Origin: Caulobacter segnis
GTDB lineage: Bacteria; Pseudomonadota; Alphaproteobacteria; Caulobacterales; Caulobacteraceae
Assembly: GCF_029543125.1 (NCBI RefSeq)
Contig: NZ_JARQWW010000006.1
Span: 124,001 to 188,000, forward strand
DNA: 64,000 bases
Direction of reading: 5' to 3'
The translations under genes were made by a program, and so were the position numbers. This document shows positions 36,811 to 45,570 of this stretch, in pieces. The number at the start of each line of letters is the position of its first letter. Position 1 is the stretch's first letter. The notes beneath the pieces are model-generated. The model did not search any database, had not been told where the DNA came from, and saw only the letters and a program-made list of their open reading frames with translations.

Positions 36811-39800
36811 CTACCCCCTCCCCTCGACCTCCCAGCGCGACCACAGCGGGCCGACTTCCTCGAGCGCCTTCTCCACCGACGCATCCTTGATGTGGCCGAA
36901 GCCGCGGATGGATTGCGGGAAGTTGGCGATGCGGCTGGCCAGGGTGATGTTGCTGTTGTTCAGGCCGGCGGCCAGGCGGTCGACGCCGGCCAGGTAGTCG
37001 TCACGCAGCTTGCGCTCCATACGGCGCTCGGCGGTGTAGCCGAACACGTCCAGGGCGGTGCCGCGCAGGCCCTTCATTTTCGCCATCATCGGGAAGGCGG
37101 AAGACAGCATCCAGCCGCCGAACACCATCTTCTTCGGCTTGCCGTCGTCGCCCTTGCGGGCCAGCAGCGGCGGGGCCAGCCACAGCTTCTTCTTCCCGCC
37201 CTTGAAGGTCTGGCCCAGGGTCGCGGCGAAGCGGCCGTCGGTATAGAGGCGCGCGACCTCGTACTCGTCCTTGTAGGCCATCAGCTTGTAGAGGTTGATG
37301 GCTACGGCGCGGGTGACGGCCTCCGAGCCGAACGGCGCCTCGGCGGCGGCGATCTTCTCCACCGCCTTCAGATAGCGAGCGGCGTAGGCGGCGTCCTGAT
37401 AGCCCTTCAGGTCCTCGGCGCGCTTGGCGATGAGGTCCGGCAGCGGCATGGATTCCGGCAGCAGGGCCTCCGGCTCGCGGCGCTTGCGGAAGCCGGGATC
37501 GTGGGCGGCCTTGCGGCCGACCTCGAAGGCCTGGAGGTTCGCCTCGGCGTCCACCCCGTTCAGCTTGATGGCGCGATAGACGGCGCGGCTGGAGATCGGG
37601 ATCAGGCCCTTCTGCCAGGCGAAGCCCAGCATGATCATGTTGGCGTAGATGGCGTCGCCGAACTCCGCCTCGGCCAGGTGCTGGGCCGGGCAGGCGTCGA
37701 AGTCCTTGGACGCCGCCTTGATCTTGCGGCTCATGGCGTTGGCGTCGAACACCACGTCACGGCTGGTGACGAAGTCCGCCGTGGGGGCGAAGTCGCTGTT
37801 GCCAAGCGCGTGGGTGCGGTCCTTGGCGTAGAGGGACAGGGCCTCCGGGCTAGCGGCCACCAGCACGTCGCAGGCGATCAGGACATCGGCGCTGGCCGCC
37901 GGCACGCGGCCGCCCACCACCGTCTCTTCCGTCTCGCCGATCTTCACGTGCGAGAAGACCGAGCCGCCCTTCTGCGCCAGGCCGGTCATGTCGACCACGC
38001 TGGCGGCGCGACCGTCCACGTGGGCGGCCATGGCCAGGATCGAGGCGACCGTGGTCACGCCGGTGCCGCCGATGCCCGTGAACAGGATCTTGCGCGTCCC
38101 GACCAGCGGCAGGAACTCCGGCAGCGGCGTGGAGTCGGCAGTCAGGGCCGGCATGCCCTTGGCCTTGGCGCTCTCGGCCCCCGTCAGGGTGACGAAGGAG
38201 GGGCAGAAGCCCTCCAGGCACGAATAGTCGGCGTTGCAACTGGACTGGTTGATCTTGCGCTTGCGGCCCAACTCGGTGGCCAGGGGCTCGACCGAGACGC
38301 AGTTCGACTTCTTGGAGCAGTCGCCGCAGCCTTCGCAGACCAGCGGGTTGATGAACACCTTCTGCTCGGCCTTGGCCATGGAGCCGCGCTTGCGGCGGCG
38401 GCGCTTTTCGGTGGCGCAGGTCTGGTCATAGAGCAGGACCGTGGTGCCCGAGGTCTCGCGCAGCTCGCGCTGCACGGCCATCAGCTCCGAACGCGGACGG
38501 ACGACCACGCCGGGGGCCAGGTCGGTGACGCCCTCGTAGCGGGACAGGTCGTCGACGACGATGACGGTCTTGGTCACGCCTTCAGACGCCAGCTGGCGGG
38601 TGATCTGGGCGGGGGTGAAGCCGCTTTCGGCCCGCTGGCCGCCGGTCATGGCCACGGCGTCGTTGAACAGCAGCTTATAGGTGATGTTCACCCCGCTCGC
38701 GACCGCGCCGCGGATGGCGAGCGAGCCGGAGTGGTTGTAGGTGCCGTCGCCCAGGTTCTGGAAGATGTGCGGCTCGCTGGTGAACGGCGCCGCGCCGACC
38801 CAGGTCAGCCCCTCGCCGCCCATGTGAGTGTTGAGGTCGGTGTTGGGGTCGTTGAAGGCCGCCATGTAGTGGCAGCCGATCCCGGCCAGGGCGCGGGAGC
38901 CCTCGGGCAGCTTGGTGGAGCTGTTGTGCGGGCAGCCCGAGCAGAAGAACGGCTTGCGCTGCTGGTCCGAGGCCAGGGACACGGCGGCCACGCCAGCGGC
39001 CGACACGCGGTCCAGATAGGCGCGGGCGCGCTCCATGTGCGGGCCGTCCGGCAGGCGGTCGGCGATGGCCAGGGCGATTTCCGCCACCGACAGCGAGCCC
39101 AGCTCCGACAGCAGGGGCAGGCCGCGTTCGTCGGTCTTGCCGATGATCTTCGGCCGGGCGTGGTCGGGCATGTCGTACAGCGCGGCGCGGGCCTGCGGCT
39201 CGATCATCGCGCGCTTGTGCTCGATGATCATCATGGTCTCGAGCCCGCCGGCGAAGGCGCGGAGGCCCGTCTGCTCCAGCGGCCAGGGCATGCCCACCTT
39301 GTAGACGGCCACGCCTAGGGCGGCGGCCTCCTCCAGGGTGATGTTCATGGCCGAGAAGGCTTCGAGCACGTCCTTGTAGGCCTGGCCGGTGCAGACGATG
39401 CCGAAGCGCGGGCGGGCGGCGTTGACCACGACCCGGTCGATCCTGTTGGCGCGGGCGAAGGCCAGGGCCGCCGGAATCTTGTGGAGCCGCATGCGCCGCT
39501 CCTTCTCCATGGGCTGATCCTTGGTGCGGATGCCCAGGCCGCCGGGCGGCATGGAGAAGTTTTCGGGCGTGACGATGCGGTGGCGGTCCAGTGACACGTC
39601 GATGGTCACGCCGCTGTCCATGGTGTCGGCCAAGGCGATCATGCCGACCCAAAGGCCGGAGAAGCGCGACATGGCGATGCCGAGCAGGCCGTAGTCGAGC
39701 ACCTCCTGAACGTCGGCCGGCGACAGCACCGGAATCTCGAAATCCATGAAGGCGAAGTCCGACTGCGACGGCAGGGTCGAGGACTTGCAGTTATGGTCGT

Positions 39801-40236
39801 CGCCGGCCACGGCCAGGACGCCGCCCTTGGGGAAGACCCCTGCGAAGTTGGCGTGCTTGAACACGTCGCCGGTGCGGTCGACGCCGGGCGCCTTGCCGTA
39901 CCACATGCCGAAGACGCCGTCGTACAGGGCGCTGGGGAACAGGTTGGCCTGCTGGCTGCCCCACACGGCGGTGGCGGCCAGGTCTTCGTTGACGCCTTCC
40001 TTGAAGGTGACCTTGGCGGCGTCGAGGAATTTCTTCGCGCGGCCGGCCTGCTGGTCGAGGCCGCCCAGCGGCGAGCCCCGATAGCCGGACACGAAGCCGG
40101 CGGTGTTCAGGCCGGCTTTCTCGTCGAGGCGACGCTGATCGAGCATCACACGGATGAGCGCCTGCACGCCAGTTACGAACGCACGGCCATCCTGGAGCAG
40201 ATATTTGTCGTCGAGCGTCACTTCAGCGTGCCGCAT
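36811..40236 (-). CDS. Indolepyruvate ferredoxin oxidoreductase, fused alpha/beta subunits
   Basis: A 1141-residue cytosolic thiamine-diphosphate/iron-sulfur enzyme that decarboxylates aryl- or branched-chain 2-oxo acids to acyl-CoA. ATG 40236 is chosen (GGAAGGAAAG upstream); an open extension to 40341 adds no family sequence. The first half contains LNTAGFVSGYRGSPLGGLDQ and GVNEDLAATAVWGSQQ, then GIVCTGQAYKDV, and the thiamine site near FFCSGCPHNSST and YMAAFNDP. Around residues 630-690 are Fe-S cysteines (VCEGCGDC, NADYSC, GFCPSF). The C-terminal half has GIGGTGVTTVASI, the IorB-type gamma domain. Divergently transcribed Lrp regulator next door suggests amino-acid-responsive control. Confidence 0.93.
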   Translation of the reverse strand: MRHAEVTLDDKYLLQDGRAFVTGVQALIRVMLDQRRLDEKAGLNTAGFVSGYRGSPLGGLDQQAGRAKKFLDAAKVTFKEGVNEDLAATAVWGSQQANLFPSALYDGVFGMWYGKAPGVDRTGDVFKHANFAGVFPKGGVLAVAGDDHNCKSSTLPSQSDFAFMDFEIPVLSPADVQEVLDYGLLGIAMSRFSGLWVGMIALADTMDSGVTIDVSLDRHRIVTPENFSMPPGGLGIRTKDQPMEKERRMRLHKIPAALAFARANRIDRVVVNAARPRFGIVCTGQAYKDVLEAFSAMNITLEEAAALGVAVYKVGMPWPLEQTGLRAFAGGLETMMIIEHKRAMIEPQARAALYDMPDHARPKIIGKTDERGLPLLSELGSLSVAEIALAIADRLPDGPHMERARAYLDRVSAAGVAAVSLASDQQRKPFFCSGCPHNSSTKLPEGSRALAGIGCHYMAAFNDPNTDLNTHMGGEGLTWVGAAPFTSEPHIFQNLGDGTYNHSGSLAIRGAVASGVNITYKLLFNDAVAMTGGQRAESGFTPAQITRQLASEGVTKTVIVVDDLSRYEGVTDLAPGVVVRPRSELMAVQRELRETSGTTVLLYDQTCATEKRRRRKRGSMAKAEQKVFINPLVCEGCGDCSKKSNCVSVEPLATELGRKRKINQSSCNADYSCLEGFCPSFVTLTGAESAKAKGMPALTADSTPLPEFLPLVGTRKILFTGIGGTGVTTVASILAMAAHVDGRAASVVDMTGLAQKGGSVFSHVKIGETEETVVGGRVPAASADVLIACDVLVAASPEALSLYAKDRTHALGNSDFAPTADFVTSRDVVFDANAMSRKIKAASKDFDACPAQHLAEAEFGDAIYANMIMLGFAWQKGLIPISSRAVYRAIKLNGVDAEANLQAFEVGRKAAHDPGFRKRREPEALLPESMPLPDLIAKRAEDLKGYQDAAYAARYLKAVEKIAAAEAPFGSEAVTRAVAINLYKLMAYKDEYEVARLYTDGRFAATLGQTFKGGKKKLWLAPPLLARKGDDGKPKKMVFGGWMLSSAFPMMAKMKGLRGTALDVFGYTAERRMERKLRDDYLAGVDRLAAGLNNSNITLASRIANFPQSIRGFGHIKDASVEKALEEVGPLWSRWEVEGRG

Positions 40237-40301
40237 TGAAATATCTTTCCTTCCCAGTTTTCTTTTTGTATCTGCACGATCATACAACCGTGGGGGAAAT
40301 G

Positions 40302-40342
40302 CTTGCCAAAGCCATGCCCGCCACGTGGGCTTTACAGGCAAG
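40302..40342. promoter_or_regulatory. Dyad in the divergent promoter between oxidoreductase and Lrp genes
   Basis: CTTGCC-A-AAGCC ... GGCTTT-ACA-GGCAAG: two nested inverted arms (40302-40307 with 40337-40342, and 40308-40313 with 40328-40333) around ATGCCCGCCACGTG. Located in the 143-base space between the two divergent genes, it is a candidate operator for the Lrp-family regulator. Confidence 0.5.
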
Positions 40343-40379
40343 AAGAACGCCCGAACGGGCCGAATTGGGGGAGTAAATT

Positions 40380-40877
40380 TTGTCCGAAGCGCTCGATGCC
40401 GTTGACGCCAAAATTCTAGACCTGATCCAACACGACGCCGCGCTGTCGGTTGCAGAGATCGCCGAACGGGTGGGCCTGTCGTCCAGCCCTTGCTGGCGCC
40501 GCATCAAGCGCCTGGAAGACGCCGGCATCGTCCAGCGCCGGGTCACGATCCTGGACCGTGAGCGCCTGGGCCTGAACTTCGAGGTCTACTGCACGATCAA
40601 GCTGTCCCTGCCGAGCAAGGACAACCTCGATTCCTTCGACGCCGCCGTCCAGAAGTGGCCGGAAGTGGTGCAATGCGCCACCGTCACCGGCGCCGCCGAC
40701 TACGAGCTGCGCATCGTCACCCGCGACATGCACGCCTTCGACGAGTTCATGCGCGAGAAGATCCTGTCCCTGGGCCTGGTCTCGAACATCGAGAGCCGCA
40801 TCGTCATCCGCCCGGTGAAGAACAGCACCGCCGTGCCGCTGGGCCTGGTCAGCCCCTACGTCAGCCCGCACAGCTGA
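40380..40877 (+). CDS. Lrp/AsnC-family transcriptional regulator
   Basis: A 165-residue DNA-binding regulator. Start is TTG at 40380, with GGGGGAG upstream. Residues 1-60 are the winged helix-turn-helix (LDLIQHDAALSVAEIAERVGLSSSPCWRRIKRLEDAGIV). Residues 70-150 are the RAM ligand/oligomerisation domain (VVQCATVTGAADYELRIVTRD). It is divergent from the indolepyruvate oxidoreductase, so it probably controls that gene in response to an aromatic or branched-chain amino acid. The following DUF1737 gene begins 4 bases after the stop. Confidence 0.94.
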   Translation: MSEALDAVDAKILDLIQHDAALSVAEIAERVGLSSSPCWRRIKRLEDAGIVQRRVTILDRERLGLNFEVYCTIKLSLPSKDNLDSFDAAVQKWPEVVQCATVTGAADYELRIVTRDMHAFDEFMREKILSLGLVSNIESRIVIRPVKNSTAVPLGLVSPYVSPHS

Positions 40878-40881
40878 GGCG

Positions 40882-41088
40882 ATGAAGGCCTACCGCTACA
40901 TCACCGGCCCCGATGACTCGGCGTTCTGCCACCGGGTCACCAAGGCGCTGAGCGAGGGCTGGACCCTGCATGGCGGTCCGACCCTGACCTTCGACTCTGT
41001 GCAGGGGCGGGTCATCTGCGGCCAGGCGATCACCAAGGACGTGGACGGCGTGGACTATTCGCCGGAGATGAAGCTCTCGGAGCTCTGA
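40882..41088 (+). CDS. DUF1737 family small protein
   Basis: A 68-residue protein with the family pattern YITGPDDSAFCHRVTKALSEGW, LHGGPT and VICGQAI. Its role is unknown; such proteins are short cytosolic units common in Proteobacteria. Four bases after the Lrp gene, so co-transcribed with it. Confidence 0.85.
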   Translation: MKAYRYITGPDDSAFCHRVTKALSEGWTLHGGPTLTFDSVQGRVICGQAITKDVDGVDYSPEMKLSEL

Positions 41089-41123
41089 GCTTTCACCGCC
41101 TTCGGCGGCACATAGCTCCGCCA

Positions 41124-41238
41124 CCCTAGGCCTTGTGCCTAGGGCCCAGAGACTCCGTATTGGCCGCAAGTCCGCAGCGGCTCCACCTCACGAAACCTGA
41201 GCTTCAGCCGTTTCTGGGTCCTCGCCACAAGGGCGAGG
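41124..41238. repeat. Composite palindromic repeat, family E (single copy seen)
   Basis: Hairpin CCCTAGG-CCTTGTG-CCTAGGG (41124-41144) and hairpin CCTCGCC-ACAA-GGGCGAGG (41220-41238) flank outer arms CCCAGA (41145-41150) and TCTGGG (41213-41218). It lies in the 305-base gap 41089-41393, which also contains the half-element 41286-41331 and a CCGCC-TTC-GGCGG hairpin after the DUF1737 stop. No gene is evident there. Confidence 0.65.
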
Positions 41239-41285
41239 AAGACGGATGGGGTTGAAGCGCCTAGCGCGTGGGTTGCTGCTGAATT

Positions 41286-41331
41286 CGTCATCCTGAGGAG
41301 CGAACCACGGTTCGCGTCTCGAAGGACGCAC
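41286..41331. repeat. Half copy of repeat family A
   Basis: Only the right arm (CGTCATCCTGAGGAGCG...CGTCTCGAAGGACGCA) is present, inside which GAACCACGGTTC forms a small hairpin. The left arm is missing. Confidence 0.75.
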
Positions 41332-41393
41332 CCCGTCCAAGACACGTCGCAAAAACCCAATATCATGGCGGCCTAGCTTGGAAGGGCCGCACC

Positions 41394-42290
41394 ATGATCG
41401 AACTCGTCATCGACCAGCGCCGGAAGGATCTCGGGGGCTTCGAGGTCGGACGCGTCCTGCCCTATGCGCCGCGCCGCATGGTCGGCCCGTTCATCTTCTT
41501 CGACCACATGGGCCCGGCCAGCTTCGAGCCCGGCTTCGGCCGCGAGGTGGACGTGCGGCCGCACCCGCACATCGGCCTGTCGACCCTGTCCTACCTGTTC
41601 GAGGGGGAGATGACCCACCGCGACAGCGTCGGGTCTGAGATCGACATTCGCCCGGGCGAAGTGAACTGGATGACCGCCGGCTCGGGCATCACCCATTCGG
41701 AGCGCTTCGAGACCCTGCGGCGCGACGGCGGCAAGATGGACGGCATCCAGACCTGGCTGGCGCTGCCGACCGACAAGGAGGAGATCGACCCAGCCTTCTC
41801 GCACCACAACGGCCCAGACGAGCTGCCGTTCTACGAGTCCGGCGGCCTGACGGCGCGGCTGGTGGCGGGCGAGGCGTTCGGCGCCAAAGCGAAGGTGCCG
41901 GTCTATTCCCCCACCTTCTACGTCCACTGGGAGATGGCCGCCGGGACCAAGGCCGGCCTGCCCGCGGAATATTCCGAGCGCGCGGCCTACGTGGCCAAGG
42001 GCCAGGTGGAGATCGCCGGCCAGACCATCCACGCCGGCCAAATGGCCGTGTTCGCACCGGGCGAGACAATCACCTTCCTGGCGCTGGAGCCTTCCACCGT
42101 CATGCTGCTGGGCGGGGAGCCGATCGGCCCGCGCTTCATCGAGTGGAACTTCGTCTCCTCGTCCAAGGACCGCATCGAGCAGGCCAAGGCCGACTGGCGC
42201 GCCGGGCGCATGAAGCTGCCCGATCTGGACCACGACGAGTTCATCCCCCTGCCCGGCGATCCGCCGCCGCCGGCCAATCCGATGTCTTGA
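41394..42290 (+). CDS. Pirin-family bicupin protein
   Basis: A 298-residue cytosolic bicupin. The metal-binding cupin shows PHPHIGLSTLSYLFEGEM THRD and GSGITHSE, giving the His-His-His-Glu ligand set of pirins. Some bacterial pirins are quercetinases, others bind metabolic enzymes; I cannot choose. GGAAGG precedes the ATG. It precedes a 51-residue gene with its own control region, 86 bases downstream. Confidence 0.92.
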   Translation: MIELVIDQRRKDLGGFEVGRVLPYAPRRMVGPFIFFDHMGPASFEPGFGREVDVRPHPHIGLSTLSYLFEGEMTHRDSVGSEIDIRPGEVNWMTAGSGITHSERFETLRRDGGKMDGIQTWLALPTDKEEIDPAFSHHNGPDELPFYESGGLTARLVAGEAFGAKAKVPVYSPTFYVHWEMAAGTKAGLPAEYSERAAYVAKGQVEIAGQTIHAGQMAVFAPGETITFLALEPSTVMLLGGEPIGPRFIEWNFVSSSKDRIEQAKADWRAGRMKLPDLDHDEFIPLPGDPPPPANPMS

Positions 42291-42335
42291 TCCAGCGCAA
42301 AGCTGCACAGAAGAAGCCGCTTGCCGACTCCGGAC

Positions 42336-42366
42336 TTGCAAGTCATTCTCAATATCGACTTGAGAA
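42336..42366 (+). promoter_or_regulatory. Fur-box-like sequence and dyad before the 51-residue gene
   Basis: TGCAAGT-C-ATTCTCA (42337-42351) matches 10 of 14 positions of the 7-1-7 Fur consensus TGATAAT-N-ATTATCA. It overlaps a perfect dyad TTCTCAA-N7-TTGAGAA (42346-42366) whose right arm abuts the Shine-Dalgarno sequence, so both transcription and translation of the small gene could be controlled here. Confidence 0.5.
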
Positions 42367-42376
42367 GGAGACGGCG

Positions 42377-42532
42377 ATGGTCCTTCGAGCAGTGGGTGCA
42401 GCGGCCCTTGCCCGGCTGATGAAGACGGATCGCGAAGTCGATCTGGACAGCGAATGGCTGCTGTTCGGCCCGACCGATCCGGAGATCGTGGACGAGCCCG
42501 AGACGGTCCAGATCCTGCTGGCGGCGGAGTAA
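42377..42532 (+). CDS. 51-residue protein of unknown function, possibly iron-regulated
   Basis: A short frame starting at ATG 42377 with AAGGAG six bases upstream. The product has a helical N-terminus (VLRAVGAAALARLMKTDREV) and an acidic C-terminus (DPEIVDEPETVQILLAAE). No family recognised. A Fur-like box and hairpin in the leader make it a credible gene. The A4 repeat begins right after the stop. Confidence 0.65.
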   Translation: MVLRAVGAAALARLMKTDREVDLDSEWLLFGPTDPEIVDEPETVQILLAAE

Positions 42533-42535
42533 CCC

Positions 42536-42642
42536 TGCGTCCTTCGACTTGTCCGCTAGCGCGGACAGCTCAGGATGACGAATTCAATGCAAAACCTTCG
42601 TCATCCTGAGCGGGAGCGTCAGCGACCAGTCGAAGCACGCAC
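42536..42642. repeat. Palindromic intergenic repeat, family A copy 4
   Basis: Arms TGCGTCCTTCGACTTGTCC...CAGCTCAGGATGACGA and CGTCATCCTGAGCGGGAGC...GTCGAAGCACGCACC with an unrelated spacer (ATTCAATGCAAAACCTT). It lies between the 51-residue gene and the stop codon of pgsA, which it touches. Confidence 0.82.
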
Positions 42643-43266
42643 CTACTTCGCGATCAGCGCCTTGTGCGCGGCGTTCCAGTACTGGACGCCGGTGATGATG
42701 GTGACGATCGTCGCCAGCCACAGCAGGCTGTGCGCGGTCAGGGTCACGGGATTGAGGATTTCCGGCTCGGACGAGAGGTTGAAGCCGGGCCAGGCCATGA
42801 CCAGCATTTCGGCGGCGAGCGCCGAGATCTGCAGGGTGGTCTTCCACTTGGCCAGCAGGGTCACCGGCAGCTTCACGCCCTTGCCGGCTGAGATTTCGCG
42901 CAGGGCGCTGACCGTGAATTCCCGGAACAGGATCAGGCCGATGGGCAGCACGATCATCGGCTGACCGCCCAGGCCCAGCAGGCCCAGGGCCGCGCCGCAG
43001 ACCAGCACCTTGTCGGCGATGGGGTCCAGGATCGCGCCCCAGACGCTTTCGGCGTTCAGCTTGCGCGCCAGCCAGCCGTCGAAGAAGTCCGTCACCCCCG
43101 CGATGACGAAGGCGTACAGCGACCACCGCAGCAGGGCGAACTGCATCTCCGGCGTCAGCTGATCGGAAAGGCCAGGCACGCCTCCCGCCGCCGCGGTCAG
43201 GGCCGCGAACATGAACAGGCAGAGGACCAGGCGAAGGCCGGTGAGGATGTTGGGCAGGGACTTCAT
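42643..43266 (-). CDS. pgsA: CDP-diacylglycerol--glycerol-3-phosphate 3-phosphatidyltransferase
   Basis: Makes phosphatidylglycerophosphate, the committed step to phosphatidylglycerol and cardiolipin, in the inner membrane. The 207-residue multi-span protein contains the CDP-alcohol phosphotransferase signature D-x2-DG-x2-AR-x8-G-x3-D-x3-D with Asp60, Asp63, Asp81 and Asp85. The N-terminus MKSLPNILTGLRLVL is typical of PgsA. AAGGAGT precedes ATG 43266. It stands alone, divergent from the large membrane protein gene by 113 bases. Confidence 0.94.
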   Translation of the reverse strand: MKSLPNILTGLRLVLCLFMFAALTAAAGGVPGLSDQLTPEMQFALLRWSLYAFVIAGVTDFFDGWLARKLNAESVWGAILDPIADKVLVCGAALGLLGLGGQPMIVLPIGLILFREFTVSALREISAGKGVKLPVTLLAKWKTTLQISALAAEMLVMAWPGFNLSSEPEILNPVTLTAHSLLWLATIVTIITGVQYWNAAHKALIAK

Positions 43267-43379
43267 GCGGACTCCTTAGCGCGTAACGCATGACAACTGA
43301 AAGCGGCGCCCCGCATCCAGTAGTTACTGACCATCCCGTCAAACGCTGCTAAGGGGGCCTCCTCCAGGGGAAGTCATCC

Positions 43380-45566
43380 ATGACCAAGAAAAGCCGGGCG
43401 GCGCTCAAGCTCGACATCAACCTCGCCGGCGAGGACGCGGGTTTCCGGGGCGCGGTCGCCCTGGCCGCCGTCATCGGCGTGTTCCTGTTCGGCTACATGT
43501 TCGGCTTCGACCTGCCGCTGGCCAGCGCAACCTTCTGGTCCATGCCCAAGAGCGACATGGTCGCCATGACGGGCGGCTATGAAGCCTTCATCCGTGCGCC
43601 GTGGGGCTTCCCGATCACCATGGTGTCCAGCCTGACGCCGGAACCGACGCCCATCGTCTTCACCGACAGCATCCCCTGGCTGTCGGTGCTGTTGAAGGCT
43701 TCGGGACTGGGAGCGTGGTTCAATCCGCTCGGCCTTTTCCTGCTGATCTCCTATCCGCTCCAGGCGATCGCCATGGGCGCGCTGATGCGGGCGCTGGGCG
43801 TCACCAGGCCGTGGCCGGTGCTGGTCGCCTGCCTGATCGCGCTGATGTTCCCCGCCTGGATCATCCGCCAGTTCGGGCACATCGCCCTGTGCGGGCATTG
43901 GATTCTGTTGTTCTCGCTGGCCTTGTCGGTGAGCATGGCCCGCAATGGACTTGAGCGTCGACACACCGTCGGCTTCACGGTTCTGGGCGTGCTGGCCGCC
44001 GGCATTCACGCCTATCATCTTGTGCCCGTGGCCGCCTGCCTGGGCGCGGGTCTGCTGTCCGTGCTGCTGCAGAACGGCCCGCGCAGCCTGCCCCGCGTGC
44101 TGATCAGCGGCGCCACGGTGTCCGCGGGCATCGTGATCTCGGCCCTCATCCTGGGTTACCGCGAAGGCGCCGGCCCCACCGGCGGGGCGGACTCTCTCGG
44201 CTTCTACTCCATGAACATGGTCGCGCCGTTCTGGCCGCAGGCCTCGAACCTGTGGGGCCAGGACTGGACCGGGTCGTGGTTCGCCAAATCGCTGGACGCC
44301 AACGGCGGTCAGATCTTCGAAGGCTTCCAATACCTCGGCGCGGGCGCGCTGCTGCTGGTCGCGCCGCTGATCATCGCCTTCATCCGCGCCGACCTGCCGA
44401 CCCGGCAGGCCCTGGTCCGCTGGGGGCCGTTGGCGCTCGCCATGACCGCCCTGACGGTCTGGGCGATCGGCTGGAACGGCTACTTCGGCACGCTGCAGGT
44501 CTATGCCGCCCCCAAGCCGAGCGGAAAAATGGCCGAGATCATCGGCGGCTTCCGCGCGCACGGCCGCTTCTTCTGGGTTGTCGGCTACCTGCTCATCGCA
44601 CTGGGCGTCGCCTGGGCGGCCCGACTGCCGCGCCGCGTCTCCGCGGTGGTGCTGCTCAGCGCCCTGCTGCTCCAGGCCTATGACACGGTCCAGATGCGCC
44701 TTGCCGTGCGCCAGACCTTCGACACCCCCGCCGGCAAGCTCTATCCGGCGAGCCTCGACAACGCCGCGGCGGTCAAGGGGCGCCCCTGGATCTTCGCGCC
44801 GACCTACTTCTGCAGCCCCAACGGCCAGGACCAGCACGTGATCAGCCAGATGAACCTGATGATCCTGCGCGGCGGCGGCACGACCAACACCTACGCCACC
44901 GCGCGCAGCCGCGACGCCGCGTGCGACATCACGCCGGCCGGCTACACCCAGGACGCCGCGCCGGGTGATCGACGGATCATCGTCGTGACCAGCAATGATC
45001 AGTACGAGGGCGGAGCGCTTCAGCCGATCGCAGCCCGCACGGACTGCTATCGCTTCAAGCGCGGGGCCATCTGCGGTCGCGACCTGGACGGCATCGACGG
45101 ATTGACACGCGTCAAGCCCGGCGAGCTCTCATCCTCCGCTCGTCAGCTCGTCGCCGCCATCCGCATGGACCAGGGCGTGAAGCCCGCCAACCTCACCACG
45201 GGCTGGAGCGCCGCGGAACAAGGCGCCAAGGGCATCTGGTCGATCGGGCCGAAGGCGACGCTGTCGGTCAACGGCCCCGCTCGCCTGGAGGCCGAAAGGT
45301 CGCTGATGCTGGAGATGACCCTTATCGGCTTCTCCGACGCGCCGCTTCGCCCGCAGGCGGTGGCCATCAGCGTCGGTGGCCGCAAGATCGCTGATCTGAC
45401 CGTCGAGCCGGGCGTCTTCACGACGCATCGCATCGGTGTGCCGCAGGAATATGTCCAGGCCGGCCAACCTGTCGTCCTGACGCTCGATCTACCCGACGCG
45501 CGCGCGTCGGCGGCTGACCCGCGCGTGCTCGGCGTCGCGATCCAGCAGCTTCGGGTGCTCTACTGA
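43380..45566 (+). CDS. Large polytopic membrane protein, DUF6311/GT-C-like
   Basis: A 728-residue inner-membrane protein with about ten hydrophobic helices in the first 450 residues, starting at [18 protein letters not shown] (res. 25-45), then a soluble periplasmic part from about residue 460 with several Cys (YFCSPNGQD, CDITPAG, CYRFKRGAICGRD) and a C-terminal beta-rich domain. The loop after helix 1 contains the DxxP-type segment TDSIPWLSVLLKA. This resembles DUF6311 proteins, which are thought to be lipid-linked-sugar-dependent transferases (GT-C fold). It faces a convergent GtrA-methyltransferase-GT2 unit, supporting a glycan-modification role; donor and acceptor are unknown. Confidence 0.75.
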   Translation: MTKKSRAALKLDINLAGEDAGFRGAVALAAVIGVFLFGYMFGFDLPLASATFWSMPKSDMVAMTGGYEAFIRAPWGFPITMVSSLTPEPTPIVFTDSIPWLSVLLKASGLGAWFNPLGLFLLISYPLQAIAMGALMRALGVTRPWPVLVACLIALMFPAWIIRQFGHIALCGHWILLFSLALSVSMARNGLERRHTVGFTVLGVLAAGIHAYHLVPVAACLGAGLLSVLLQNGPRSLPRVLISGATVSAGIVISALILGYREGAGPTGGADSLGFYSMNMVAPFWPQASNLWGQDWTGSWFAKSLDANGGQIFEGFQYLGAGALLLVAPLIIAFIRADLPTRQALVRWGPLALAMTALTVWAIGWNGYFGTLQVYAAPKPSGKMAEIIGGFRAHGRFFWVVGYLLIALGVAWAARLPRRVSAVVLLSALLLQAYDTVQMRLAVRQTFDTPAGKLYPASLDNAAAVKGRPWIFAPTYFCSPNGQDQHVISQMNLMILRGGGTTNTYATARSRDAACDITPAGYTQDAAPGDRRIIVVTSNDQYEGGALQPIAARTDCYRFKRGAICGRDLDGIDGLTRVKPGELSSSARQLVAAIRMDQGVKPANLTTGWSAAEQGAKGIWSIGPKATLSVNGPARLEAERSLMLEMTLIGFSDAPLRPQAVAISVGGRKIADLTVEPGVFTTHRIGVPQEYVQAGQPVVLTLDLPDARASAADPRVLGVAIQQLRVLY

Positions 45567-45570
45567 CCGC

